The notes under the pieces: generated by a model
Told to the model about the DNA's origin: nothing
Database searches by the model: none
Seen by the model: the letters and a program-made list of their open reading frames with translations, nothing else
Assembly (NCBI GenBank): GCA_949130485.1
Contig: OX422192.1
Span: 9,260,008-9,324,007 of the forward strand
Direction: 5' to 3'
DNA length: 64,000 nucleotides
Source: Agelas oroides
Lineage: Eukaryota; Porifera; Demospongiae; Agelasida; Agelasidae
Part shown: positions 45,101 through 59,132 of the stretch, one piece after another
Layout: each line of letters starts with the position of its first letter
Position numbering within the stretch: the stretch's first letter is position 1
Position numbers and translations under genes: made by a program

Positions 45101-48100
45101 TGTAAGTATTGAGAACCGTATTGGCCGCATATTGCGTGGGCACATTGCCATCATTACAAAACCGAGTCCACATTACGTACTAACCGAGTCCACCATTTCC
45201 GGTCCGTGACGTAGTATTGGTACCAGGCCTTCTCCCAATTTTTCTCCACGGCTGCGAGATAAAATCTGGGAGTGGCCTGCGAACGAGGCTAGGAGTGACA
45301 CACTTCACACTCTAGCCATTAACTGTTGGATTCTTACCAACACTAAGTTCAGCAAGTTTGGAAGTTTGGTTACCAGCACAATTGCTGATCACACAGCGAT
45401 ACCTCCCTTCATTGGACTTCTGCACACTAAGTACGGTTAGTGTGGAACTGTCTGCTCCTGGGAATCTCTCCGCATCGCATGGCTGCCACTCACTATCATC
45501 CATAGCTGGTTTCCACTCCCACTGGTAGTTCAGAGGTTCTGTTCCAGTGGCTTCAGTAGTGAACATCACGGGTTTGCCTGGAACAACATCCTTCAAATCT
45601 TGTGGATGACTGTTGATCCTTGGAGGCTCAGCTACACAGAAGCAAACAAAAAAGTGGGAATGACATGCACATACTTCACACAATTGTTGAATTCTTACCA
45701 ACACTAAGTTCAGCTGGATTGGAGGAGTCTTTGCCAGCACAGTTGCGGATGACACAGCGGAAGCTCCCTTCATTGGACTTCTGCACACTGAGTATGGTTA
45801 GTGTGGAACTGTCAGCAGCTGGAAGCCTCTCCACATCACACGGCTTCCACTCGCCATCATCAACAGCTTGCTTCCACTCCCATTGGTAGTTCAAAGGTTC
45901 TGTTCCAGTGGCTTCAGCAGTGAACATCACGGGTTTGCCTGGAACAACATCCTTCAACTCTTGTGGATGACTGGTGATCCTTGGAGGCTCGGCTACATGT
46001 AGAAATGTATGTGCAGGAAGCAAAACATGTTTTTGTTATCTTACACTAGGTATCAGTGTATGAAATTCTTACCAACACTAAGTTGAACGGGTTTGGAAAT
46101 CACAGTACCAGCACAGTTGCTGATGACACAGTGGTACCTCCCTTCATTGGATTTCTGCACACTAGGGATGGTTAGTGTAGCACCATCAGACCACTCTGCT
46201 GGACAGAACTGCCACTCCTCACTCCCACTCTCCTCAGCTGGCTTCCATTGCCAGTGGTAGTTCAGCGGGTCTGTTCCAGTGGCTTGGACAGTGAATGGGA
46301 CAGCTGTTCCTGGGACAACTTTGTTCAGGCTTTTGGGCTGGCTAGTTACCTTGGGTGGTTCAGCTAGACAAAACAATGTTGTTTGGTTGAAACATGAAGT
46401 AAAAAAAAACCCTTCTTATTCAAAGCTTACCAAGTTGCGCATGAATCTGTGCTTTGAGAGTCTCCCTCGTCTTCATCTCTTTCACTGTGGCCTCCTTCTC
46501 TAACTCTGCTTGCTGTTTCTCATGCTCAGCTTCCTGCAACCTGTGCTCTAGTTTAGCAATCTGAGGTGCCAGTATGAGTAAGTCTAACAGCTGTTCTGGA
46601 GTACTGGCGACTTGCTGGTGTTTCTGTAGTTCACTCTGAAGTCGAGCTGCTGTAGCTTCCTTCTCCTGGAGGGAACTCAACAAAGTTTCGATTTCTTCAT
46701 GGAGGCGAATGATATCTGTATTACAGGCTTCAATTTGTTGTGACTTCAGCTCTGATTCATTTATCATATCGGTTAGCTGTTGCTATGGAGAGAAATATTT
46801 ATCAAAAGTGTCAATCACACATACAACAGCTATATAGCTGTTTGGATAAGGGTTGCACAAATGAATGCCAAAAGTTTATTATCACAAGCAACAATATAAG
46901 TGCTGCATCTAGTTTGAATACATAAAACTAGTTTTGAAATCACTTCTTCTTCATGCAGTGTGGGATATAGTACACTACTCTATTATGTTACCTGCATCTC
47001 TTTTTGATCAGAAGTTAGAATCTGCACAAGCTTGCTGAGTTGTTCCTTTTCACTGTTGTAAGAACAGGCCAGTTCCTCCTTCTCCCTGTGCAACTGTAAC
47101 ACCTCCTTGTGTTTCTTCTTCAGCTCCTTTTGAGATCTTGACATTACTTCTTGCTGGGTTTGGACTTCTTGCAGGGCAGATTGAAGTTGGCATTCCTTCT
47201 TTTGTAGCTCCTCTTTCAATCTCTTTATCTTTATCTTCTTCTTTTCAATTTTCTCTTGAAGAAGCTGGTTATAGGTCTCATCTTTCCCCTGCATCTTAGA
47301 CAGCAGTTCACACTCTCGTTCTTTGAATTTCAATTTCATTTCAATACTGTTCTTGTCTTGAGCAATCTTTTGCATGTTTTCATGCAACTCCGTAAGCTTA
47401 GTCACAACTTCACTTTTTTTCTCATTTTCTCTGGCTTTGGACTCCTGTGACTGTCTTAAACGCTCCTCGGCATCCACCAATTTCCTGCGGTCTTGATTAA
47501 AACCACCTCTGTGCTCCTGAATTTCTTTATACAGTTTGGATGCAGTAGTCGCCTACAATTCAAGTAAGACCTTGTGAACCAACTTATAGTTTTTCATTAG
47601 TACATGCATTCTTTTCATGCACTTACCTCCTCTTCTTCTTGAGGAATATTTTCCAAAGGGTCAATATCCAGCAGCTTCGGAGGAGGAGTTCCTGAGTTGA
47701 AAGACAAAGCAAATGTATTAATACAATATTATTCATGGATGAATCACTATTCAACCAACCATGTTTTTGTGCTAGTTCAGAAGCCAGACGTCTCATGCCA
47801 ATTTCCACCAATGCCTGGACCACAGCAGACCATGTGGGAGTCACTTTCTTCTGCCACTCTTCAAACATCTCAAGACGACACATCTTGAGATCATTCGGAT
47901 AGTTCTTTTTAATAATCTTCAGCTCTGGTAGTTTAATCCCAAGGTAGAGGCCCAACGGTATCCAATCAGTGACCTCATGAAGCTTACTTTCAAGGTCACG
48001 TACCTCAGGGACTGGGCAGAGAGAAGGCAGTAATTTGTGAGTGCTTTGTGAGGTGCTTAATTAAAATAGGTACATGCTTACCAACAGTGAGGAGAGAACA

Positions 48101-51100
48101 CTGTGAAGTTTTGCTTCCAGCAGAGTTGGAGACCACACACTGATAGAAACCTGCATTACTCCCCTTTACCTCCACCACTTGAAGCGTTCCACTGTCACCA
48201 GATAGGTTCTGCCAGCCATCCTTCTCACCCTTCTTTCCAAATTCTTTCCATTGCCACTGGTAGCCCAGAGGCTGTGTACCAGTGGCTTGGACTGAGAATG
48301 TAACTGCCTTCCCTGGAACAATGTCCATCTGGCTTTTGGGCTGTGACGTAACTGTGGGAGGCTTGGCTGAAAGAAGTAGTGAAAGAATAAGGACGGACAA
48401 CCTCTAATTAAAATGTAATGCAACTGAAATGTCAAGTGCAATGATTCTTGGTCTACACAAAGCACACAAAGGGTTGGAAAGGTATGGTACTAGCCTCGTA
48501 CCCAGGATCTTGGTGGGCGGAACCAGCTATAGGTTGAAAATTTCTCACCATTAGGAAACCCTACACATTTTCCTGCAACCAAAATTTATACCACTAACAC
48601 TAACACCTAATAGACTCTCCCAGACTCTCATGTCCACAGCTTTCATCACTTGCAGAATGTGATGAAAGCTGGGGAGTGATGAAAGCTGGGGACATGAGAG
48701 TCTGGAATGAGGCGACCTAATGGGGTCGTTACTAAAACCTGGAACGAAACAGAAGGATGGCAGAACATTCCGTCCCGTTCCGCCTACTAAAAATACAGAA
48801 TCATCAGCTAATTCCGTCTTGTGCTTGGCAAAAATCTTCGCTGCCTTCTGCTATTTGTGAGCATGCAGCTTGGTAGGTAGTTTAGTGAAAGCCAAGGTAA
48901 GTAGCCATGCATGCTACCAAAAGTTTAGAAGCAGTGAATAAGTGTGATGCTGAACAGCTACTATCGGACCATACCCGGCGACTAAGCACTTACTTCGGCA
49001 TTCTCTACGCTGTCTGGAGAAAGGACGATGCATGAAAAGCCAAGCTACATGCTCACAGACAGCAGAGGCCCCTCGTATTTGTACGGATCGTGCTGGCTAT
49101 TTGGTTGAGTGAAATAATTTATGGCGAATGTAAGAAACCTACGAAAGCAGAGGCATAGATGGCAGAAGTAAGTCACCATGCATGCATGTTAAACACACAG
49201 CTGTTCAACTTGCACACTCAAAGCATAAAGCTAGCAGTAGAATCTTTTGTCATCACCATCTTCTTACTTTTACCACGCGCGATACAATCACCATCTTCTT
49301 ACTTTTACCACGCGCGATACAATCACCATCTTCTTACTTTTACCACGCGCGATACAATCACCATCTTCTTACTTTTACCACGCGCGATACAATCACCATC
49401 TTCTTACTTTTACCACGCGCGATACAATCACCATCTTCTTACTTTTACCACGCGCGATACAATCACCATCTTCTTACTTTTACCACGCGCGATACAATCA
49501 CCATCTTCTTACTTTTACCACGCGCGATACAATCACCATCTTCTTACTTTTACCACGCGCGATACAATCACCATCTTCTTACTTTTACCACGCGCGATAC
49601 AATCACCATCTTCTTACTTTTACCACGCGCGATACAATCACCATCTTCTTACTTTTACCACGCGCGATATAATCACCATCTTCTTACTTTTACCACGCGC
49701 GATATAATCACCATCTTCTTACTTTTACCACGCGCGATATAATCACCATCTTCTTACTTTTACCACGCGCGATATAATCACCATCTTCTTACTTTTACCA
49801 CGCGCGATATAATCACCATCTTCTTACTTTTACCACGCGCGATATAATCACCATCTTCTTACTTTTTCCGGGTTCTAGCATAGATATATCATCTTCACAT
49901 GGTAGACCCCATAATCAACCAAGGTAAGTGAAATAGTGTTGGAAATTGACGAAAGCATTGTGCTGATGGTGCTACCAGAGTGGCGGAATTCAGAACTGGA
50001 CCCTCGTATTTGCCTTCCTTGACGGACGTGATCTCCATATTCTCTCCACTATTTATGGTTTTATGCACCTATCAATGTTATGCCCCACCTCCCCCCACCA
50101 GAGGGGGGTGGGGATAAGGGTGGGGATTTGACCACTTTTCCATCTAATTCCCCACCCCTGGGGTTAAGCTCTTAGGTCAAATAGCCCCTGGTATGCCCTT
50201 TCCCTGACCAGGGGAGCACCACTGATTTCTTTTCTGCAGGTATGAAGAATGCTCAGAAAACCTATGTTCTCGAAGGACGTCCTTAAACAGAGCTCTCACA
50301 CATCCGCTGTTGAAATGTCACCTCCTGGTAGGTTCATAGGTCGGGTGTGCCCTAGTAGCGACACTAAAACACTCCTACCTACGCTGTCTCTTGTCGAACT
50401 ATACTTTCAGGCACATAAAGGAACACGAATATCGTGGAATATAGTATACAGAAAGATCAAATGCCCCATGGGTGGGGTCAGAGTTACCGGTCAAACCCCC
50501 GCCCTAATCCCCACCTCGCTCTGGTGGGGCATAACATTGATAGGTGCATTAGTAACGACCAAATATGGCACATACCTTCCTCCTGGTACAGAGGTCCAAA
50601 ATCAAACAGCTTGCTGTGCTTCCAGCGGGTTGCAGAGGTGGAGCAATTCTCCGCTGTCACAAGATGGACTTCTGCTCCCTTTGCCAGTTTTTGACTAGGC
50701 GAAACAAGAAACAAGTCAAGGTGGACTTTGACTGTTAGTTGCTGAGGCGATTCTGTCTTTAGATTACGTGAAAGCAAAGACTGCAGCTGTGGCTCTAGGG
50801 CAGATGTCACTTCTTCAATCGCAAGGATGAAGTTCTTCAAACATGACTCAGAGGAAAAGACGACATGAATGAGTGGGGACTGCTCGTAATAGAATGTATT
50901 CACATGGTAGACCCCATAATCAACCAAGGTAGATGAAATAGTGTTGGAAATCATCGAAAGTGTTGTACTGAAGATGGTACCAGAATGGCAGAAGTTCAGG
51001 ACCGGGCCTTCCTTGACGGACCTGATCTCCGTATTCTCTCCATTCACCAGCACTCTTGTTCTCAGCAGAAAGAAGTCGTTATGGTGGCTGGTGTGGATCT

Positions 51101-51143
51101 CAAAGTTCGGATCGACGTCTATTTCGAAACGCTGCTTCGCCAT
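33047..51143 (-). CDS. Ig-DEATH-coiled-coil-Ig array-SH3-SH2-pseudokinase gene (copy 2)
   Basis: Exons in coding order: 51143-50576, 48366-48082, 48011-47760, 47691-47627, 47552-46992, 46782-46431, 46363-46073, 45992-45699, 45631-45338, 38190-37897, 37723-37433, 37329-37066, 36965-36927, 36861-36571, 36494-36453, 36371-36082, 35490-35285, 34209-33090. Every junction is phase-compatible: Ig and DEATH exons are 1-1, coils 0-0 and 0-1, the last Ig 1-0, SH3 0-2, SH2-kinase starts with one nucleotide. Ig exons therefore shuffle freely while the ends are fixed. There is no signal peptide or membrane segment, so the product is probably a large intracellular scaffold combining death-fold, Ig and phosphotyrosine-reading modules. 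The single-gene model rests on phase and order; two adjacent genes remain possible. Confidence 0.65.
33090..34209 (-). CDS. SH2 plus Src-like tyrosine pseudokinase exon
   Basis: The exon opens WYLGGINR, the start of an SH2 domain, with the pTyr-binding Arg in SYLVRERE and the helix Arg in INRVHAER kept. The kinase domain follows (about residues 115-370 of the exon). It has the Src-like fold landmarks [19 protein letters not shown] and [13 protein letters not shown]. Catalytic residues are lost: the glycine loop reads GGGKFK, VAIK is VAVM, HRD is HRN and DFG is NFS. The C-helix Glu (FLQEAALM) is kept. It should bind phosphotyrosine but not transfer phosphate. The frame ends at TGA soon after FETLQWQ, short of the usual tail. 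Confidence 0.85.
34210..35284. other. Intron between SH3 and SH2-kinase exons
   Basis: No exon recognised. It is bounded by a GTGAGT donor and an AAAG acceptor. It contains scattered repeat-like sequence. Confidence 0.5.
35285..35490 (-). CDS. SH3 domain exon, Src type (copy 2)
   Basis: Encodes [15 protein letters not shown], the WWFA pair and GYIPSNH, an SH3 domain. The exon ends ...SLDAEE in phase 2 and joins WYLGG of the SH2 exon, reproducing the AEEWYFG junction of Src kinases. The acceptor is phase 0 and fits the last Ig exon (36371-36082), the only full-length Ig exon here with a phase 0 donor. Confidence 0.85.
36082..36371 (-). CDS. Last Ig exon before SH3 (phase 1-0)
   Basis: An Ig-like exon with Ala-Glu-Pro-Pro start, [10 protein letters not shown] strand without Cys, [11 protein letters not shown] and [10 protein letters not shown]. 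Its donor AAG|GTTATG is weak but gives phase 0, as needed to enter the SH3 exon. Confidence 0.75.
36453..36494 (-). CDS. Collapsed Ig micro-exon
   Basis: 42 nt: Ala-Glu-Pro-Ser-Lys-Val at one end and Pro-Ser-Val-Gly at the other, with normal acceptor and GTAAGAGTT donor in phase 1-1. The Ig core is gone. Confidence 0.55.
36571..36861 (-). CDS. Ig-like exon (copy 2)
   Basis: 97 codons, phase 1-1. [24 protein letters not shown] and [11 protein letters not shown]: the second F-strand-side Cys (SNC) is replaced by Asp here, unlike its neighbours. Confidence 0.75.
36927..36965 (-). CDS. Collapsed Ig micro-exon
   Basis: 39 nt, phase 1-1, encoding only the start (Val-Glu-Ser-Pro-Arg-Ile-Thr) and end (Ser-Val-Gly) of an Ig exon, with intact splice signals. 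Confidence 0.55.
37066..37329 (-). CDS. Ig-like exon (copy 2)
   Basis: 88 codons, phase 1-1, slightly short: Ala-Lys-Pro-Pro start, [19 protein letters not shown] and [11 protein letters not shown] (SNC replaced by SNS). Confidence 0.75.
37433..37723 (-). CDS. Ig-like exon (copy 2)
   Basis: 97 codons, phase 1-1, with [16 protein letters not shown] and [11 protein letters not shown]. Just downstream (37387-37415) lies a second, stray Ig 3' end with its own GTACGAATC donor-like site, a trace of another exon. Confidence 0.75.
37897..38190 (-). CDS. Ig-like exon (copy 2)
   Basis: 98 codons, phase 1-1: Ala-Glu-Ala-Pro start, [40 protein letters not shown]. It is separated from the next upstream Ig exon by 7 kb of transposons. 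Confidence 0.75.
38331..38838. repeat. Long near-perfect foldback, TAGCCTC family
   Basis: A 508-bp element that is almost one hairpin: two arms of about 230 bp are near-perfect complements around a short centre. Ends are TAGCCTCGTTCCCAGGCC and complement. Flanks TGTAATGTG and CGTAATGTG are an 8/9 target duplication. Confidence 0.85.
38872..40425. repeat. TIR element with gene-like interior
   Basis: Inverted arms at 38872-39003 and 40293-40420 share CGACTTGCATAATGACGTCA and CCATAGAGAATGTATGGGG. The interior differs from nearby repeats and includes a short exon-like stretch at 39790-39903. The right arm has lost the outer TAGCCTC end. A small TAGCCTC-type repeat lies inside at 39404-39499. 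Confidence 0.55.
39404..39499. repeat. Small TAGCCTC-type MITE
   Basis: Ends TAGCCTCTTTCTCAGG and GGAATGAGGCTA. AGACTGTG occurs next to both ends, offset by 3 bp on the right. Confidence 0.5.
40955..43674. mobile_element. 2.7-kb TIR element, TAGTCTCGT ends, 9-bp duplication
   Basis: Ends TAGTCTCGTGCCCAGAC and TAGTCTCGTTCCCAGAC (inverted) continue as related arms of about 100 bp sharing TCTGGTGAACTGC. TGCATGTCT flanks both sides exactly. The interior is noncoding, with a directly repeated block at 41826-41902 and an internal end-like GTCTGGGCACGAGACTA at 42914-42930. No transposase found. Confidence 0.75.
43845..43920. repeat. GTCCA-rich simple repeat, inverted partner at 40428-40492
   Basis: Runs of AGTCCAGTCCATAGTCC. 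The complement (GGACTGGACTATGGACT) is at 40428-40492, so the two bracket the 2.7-kb element. Confidence 0.7.
44315..44652. repeat. Foldback repeat
   Basis: Inverted arms of roughly 120 bp (ACGTCGACTGAGGAAAGCAG and complement) around a 100-bp spacer. No coding role supported. Confidence 0.6.
45338..45631 (-). CDS. Ig-like exon (copy 2)
   Basis: 98 codons, phase 1-1, [29 protein letters not shown] and [11 protein letters not shown]. Nearly repeats the next exon upstream. Confidence 0.75.
45699..45992 (-). CDS. Ig-like exon (copy 2)
   Basis: 98 codons, phase 1-1, with [29 protein letters not shown] and [11 protein letters not shown]. Close duplicate of the exon at 45338-45631. Confidence 0.75.
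46073..46363 (-). CDS. First Ig exon of the C-terminal array (copy 2)
   Basis: 97 codons, phase 1-1, following the coiled-coil exon: Ala-Glu-Pro-Pro-Lys-Val-Thr start, [35 protein letters not shown]. Orthologous in position to 8285-8578. Confidence 0.75.
46431..46782 (-). CDS. Coiled-coil exon 2 (copy 2)
   Basis: 117 codons (phase 0 to 1) of heptad-rich sequence ([40 protein letters not shown]). Coiled-coil by composition and periodicity. Confidence 0.7.
46992..47552 (-). CDS. Long coiled-coil exon 1 (copy 2)
   Basis: 187 codons, phase 0-0, open throughout, unlike the copy 1 equivalent. Extended coiled coil ([40 protein letters not shown]). Likely drives dimerisation next to the DEATH domain. 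Confidence 0.75.
47627..47691 (-). CDS. Acidic linker exon (copy 2)
   Basis: 65 nt, phase 1 to 0: [18 protein letters not shown] followed by acidic residues. The phase change here separates the 1-1 exon set from the coiled-coil set. Confidence 0.65.
47760..48011 (-). CDS. DEATH domain exon (copy 2)
   Basis: 84 codons, phase 1-1: [69 protein letters not shown]. Six-helix death-fold pattern with the buried Trp residues and the C-terminal LA..L..KH. Expected to bind another death-fold protein. Confidence 0.78.
48082..48366 (-). CDS. First Ig exon, before DEATH (copy 2)
   Basis: 95 codons, phase 1-1: [29 protein letters not shown] and [11 protein letters not shown]. An Ig next to a death domain in a cytosolic protein recalls MALT1, but no paracaspase is present. 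Confidence 0.75.
48617..48706. repeat. Small foldback in intron 1
   Basis: CCAGACTCTCATGTCC and its complement bracket repeated GATGAAAGCTGGGGA blocks. Confidence 0.55.
49253..49868. repeat. 35-bp minisatellite
   Basis: About 17.5 copies of a 35-bp unit (TCACCATCTTCTTACTTTTA then CCACGCGCGATACAA). The last six or so units carry GATATAA instead of GATACAA. It lies in intron 1 of copy 2. Long frames through it are artefacts of the period. Confidence 0.95.
49893..50047 (-). pseudogene. Duplicated fragment of N-terminal exon
   Basis: The stretch from CACATGGTAGACCCCATAATC to TTCTCTCC repeats the middle of exon 51143-50576 with many changes. It has no start or splice context and is a relic of local duplication. 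Confidence 0.65.
50064..50548. repeat. Harbinger-like MITE with TTA duplication
   Basis: 485 bp with inverted ends of about 70 bp (TGCACCTATCAATGTTATGC and complement), flanked by TTA on both sides. GGTGGGG-rich arms. Noncoding. Confidence 0.75.
50576..51143 (-). CDS. N-terminal exon, unrecognised domain (copy 2)
   Basis: 189 codons from [20 protein letters not shown] to YQEEG, ending in phase 1 at GTATGT. Collinear with 12630-13200. No signal peptide or transmembrane segment. Fold not recognised. The start Met is supported by the paralogue and by the short distance to the divergent NDUFAF5 start. Confidence 0.8.
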
Positions 51144-51337
51144 TCGAGAAGAGACAAGCTGCTATACAACAGCGTAACAGCCCCACCCTTCTTCGCAACT
51201 TGCTAGCTCAGCAAGTAAACAAACATTTGCTCAGCCCCACCCACACAGCCGCACAGATCATTGCGCATAGACGGCGCTATTTTGACCTTTGAACTTGAAC
51301 AGCTAGCTTGTGAATTATTGCCTTGTGTACTAGAACA
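51144..51337. promoter_or_regulatory. Bidirectional promoter region
   Basis: Fewer than 200 bp separate the start codons of two divergent genes. The region has CCCCACCC boxes, TTTGCTCAG and TTGACCTTTGAACTT but no clear TATA box. In copy 1 the same region is conserved but split by a retrotransposon. Confidence 0.55.
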
Positions 51338-56617
<5,280 letters not shown>

Positions 56618-56789
56618 CTCTCTTACAAACCCACAAGGTCCTAGCTAGTACATACCATTTTCATCATACATTCAGTAGCTTGCTCTTATCATTCACTGAC
56701 ACACAGTATTTGCTATTTCAGTGACTTCTGTTGGTAACAGCGAACCTGCTTTCTATTATCTATGGCATATAACATACTGTGTTTATGTA

Positions 56790-57680
56790 ATAGATAATGC
56801 ATGCATGGTAACCAGGGATTATGGTTGGTAACCATAGTAACCAGGGGTCAATAACCTCTGACGGACGACTGTAACCATAAACCGTCGCTACGTACCATGC
56901 ATTGTGTGTTATGACCTCCAACCTGATTGGTACTTAGTTTTTATTGATCTTAGTTTACACTGTAAACAAGGTGGTTTATAGGAAACCTCATTTACAACTG
57001 CTTGCGGCCTATGAACCAGAACATGATGTCACCAAACCTTTGCAGACATTTTGACTGAAAGCTTCACTGAATACTTGTGTGATGATGACTGATGCATTCA
57101 GTTGAAAGGTTGGCAAAAACTTATTTTCTGATTCAAATTGGTAACAGAGAACTCTCTCTCAATTGATCATAACGTACTGCATACATGTTTGTATAATGCA
57201 TTGGTAGCCTGGGATTTATGGTCAATCTGAATCACCTGACTCTGGGTGTGGAGCCCACGAGGACAAGGTTGATTATTATAAACGAGCGCATAAGAACAGG
57301 CGGCTATAGTAAGAGCATGTAACTCTGCAAAACTTGAAACCGGTCGGAATTTACCACCAGTACTAAAAATAGTTACACGTACTGGGCATGCTTCATAGAC
57401 ATAAGCCATTGTTGCTAAGCACGTGACCGGGTGTTCTATTTTTAGTATGCTTCAATAATTTTGACATGACTTCTATTGGAGTTACACACTCTTACTCAAG
57501 CCGCCCGTTCTTATGCGCTCTTGTTATAAACTATACTCCTGTATGTAGTTACCATGCATAATCTCCTCTCGGCTCTTGTTTGTTGTTAGTATACGCATAA
57601 GGTAGTTTACACTGTCAACTGTCAGTAGTTCATAGAAACATCTTTTCAACTTACTGTGGTGTATGAAACGGATCATACAA
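56790..57680. repeat. Dispersed repeat copies related to 9140-9420
   Basis: Two blocks (56790-56990 and about 57180-57680) share TAATGCATGGTA, a GTCAATAACC-like core and GTTTACACTGT with intron sequence at 9140-9420. The second block is interrupted by the MITE below. No gene seen from 56618 to 58830. Confidence 0.5.
57283..57524. repeat. hAT-like MITE
   Basis: Inverted ends GAGCGCATAAGAACAGGCGG and complement, continuing to GAGTTACA. TTATAAAC lies next to both ends (with three extra bases on the right), compatible with an 8-bp hAT-type duplication. Confidence 0.55.
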
Positions 57681-57933
57681 CTTCCTGTCAGTATATGAAA
57701 AATCACACTCACCTGTTGCCATAGAAACAAGGGTAGAGTGGGTTGAAAGTATCTCTCCATACAAATAGCAGGGTTAACTTAGGACAAACGTGAAGCGGCA
57801 TTACATAGTAAGGCACGCCCCATACACCCCAGTTATGGATATACTAAAGAGCTTAACTCCCTGTTAGATGAGATTACTATATTATCTTTGCAAGATTTTC
57901 TATAACAACCAAAACAGTTTTATGGACATGCCG

Positions 57934-57996
57934 GTCACCCCAGCGCAACTGATGAGGGCTGGTATTGGCCGAAACACATCCTGTGCAGTGGGTGAC
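57934..57996 (+). ncRNA. Hammerhead-ribozyme-like core
   Basis: CTGATGAG, a small hairpin (GGCT..GGCC), GAAAC and a CACA/TGTG stem occur in the order of a hammerhead core, enclosed by complementary GTCACCC and GGGTGAC. The base expected to be U before the cleavage site is C and the pairing next to the core is poor, so it may be a decayed copy from a retroelement or a chance match. Confidence 0.3.
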
Positions 57997-58475
57997 TTTG
58001 TGTAACATCTATTCGTTGATTGTTCATGTGAGCTTTTATAAAAAAATAATAAACCAAAGATCAAGAGCAGTCAGGTCTTGTCTGCTCGCTAACTGCCAGT
58101 TGTGTACCGTCTTTTGAACCAGACAATAACTTGTAGTTAGCCGGTGGGTGCTCTTTCAACCCACCAGCAGTGGAATTACAACACGCCAGTAACTGTATAC
58201 ATGTATGTACATGACTGTAGTAGTGGTCTTTTAACCTTGTTGCATGTGGGGGTGGTGAACAATGGATGGTTATTACACTAAATTCTCTCTATAATTAACA
58301 AAACAACTGATCAATTGCGCCGGTGGTATATGATTGATGGTAATTAGATTTTTTTTGAGTAGTTACCAAACGAATTACAGGTTATTAATCTGAAATGCGA
58401 GCTAGCCATAACTGGCCAGGAATGGGTGTGTATCAGATGGCAGATATTTAGGGGTACATCGATGCTAGAGTGTTT

Positions 58476-58501
58476 GGGGGGGGGGGGGGGGGGGGGGGGG
58501 G
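58476..58501 (+). repeat. 26-bp poly-G run
   Basis: Uninterrupted G homopolymer, able to form G-quadruplex and prone to length error in assembly. Confidence 0.95.
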
Positions 58502-58834
58502 TCACTCCCCCAACTAGATTAAACCCGGTGTGGGCTCGGTGAACTACTGAACTGTGACAGATTTTGACCTATGACCTATCAGGAAATGAAGGCTGTTGCT
58601 TCCTGCGTGCTTCTCATTGGTGGATGTCTCTGATGTGGCAGTACACTGTGATGATGTTTGTAATAGCAGCTGATTGTGCGAAGCATGCAGCATTGTCTTA
58701 CAGTACACAAAAACAGTAGTTTGTCTTAGATGCAGTGATCGTACGTATAAAACAGAAAGTTGATTGTCTGTAGCTAGCTAATGCAGTCGTGGTCACAGTG
58801 CTAGTCAGCTCTCCAATAATACAGTTGCCTCCGT

Positions 58835-58888
58835 GCATGAACGCAGCTCCACTAGCTCTCTCACAGAGGATAAGAAAACAATTTGAGG
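58835..58888 (+). CDS. Possible 5' coding exon
   Basis: An ATG opens MNAAPLALSQRIRKQFE, followed by a consensus GAG|GTGAGC donor. TATAAA lies about 90 bp upstream. It does not join in frame with the GPCR gene, and no downstream partner was found. Weak. Confidence 0.25.
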
Positions 58889-59118
58889 TGAGCTTGCAAA
58901 ATGTGTAGCATGTCTTTCAAGTGCTGTTGATATGCCTAGCATGCCTCTTCTTGAGAGTCATGAAACCGCACGCGTGCCAAACGTGCAATTTCGGCGGCTC
59001 GATATTAAAGCTTGTGCGGTCTTCGTCGGCCGACTGCGCATGCCCTTCGTTCGTCTCTCCGTCAGTTGTTGACGTATTGTGCAGTACCTGGTGACGACAG
59101 TTGAGCTTAGCGCTTCAC

Positions 59119-59132
59119 CTATATATAACCAA
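59119..59132 (+). promoter_or_regulatory. TATA-like box, possible GPCR promoter
   Basis: CCTATATATAACC in a moderately GC-rich context, 0.9 kb upstream of the receptor start. A TTACAG acceptor lies at about 60005-60010, suggesting a 5' UTR intron. Unproven. Confidence 0.3.

Noticed and set aside
49159-49742. Repetitive frames with [13 protein letters not shown] units
   Set aside because: Products of the 35-bp minisatellite, open in several frames at once.
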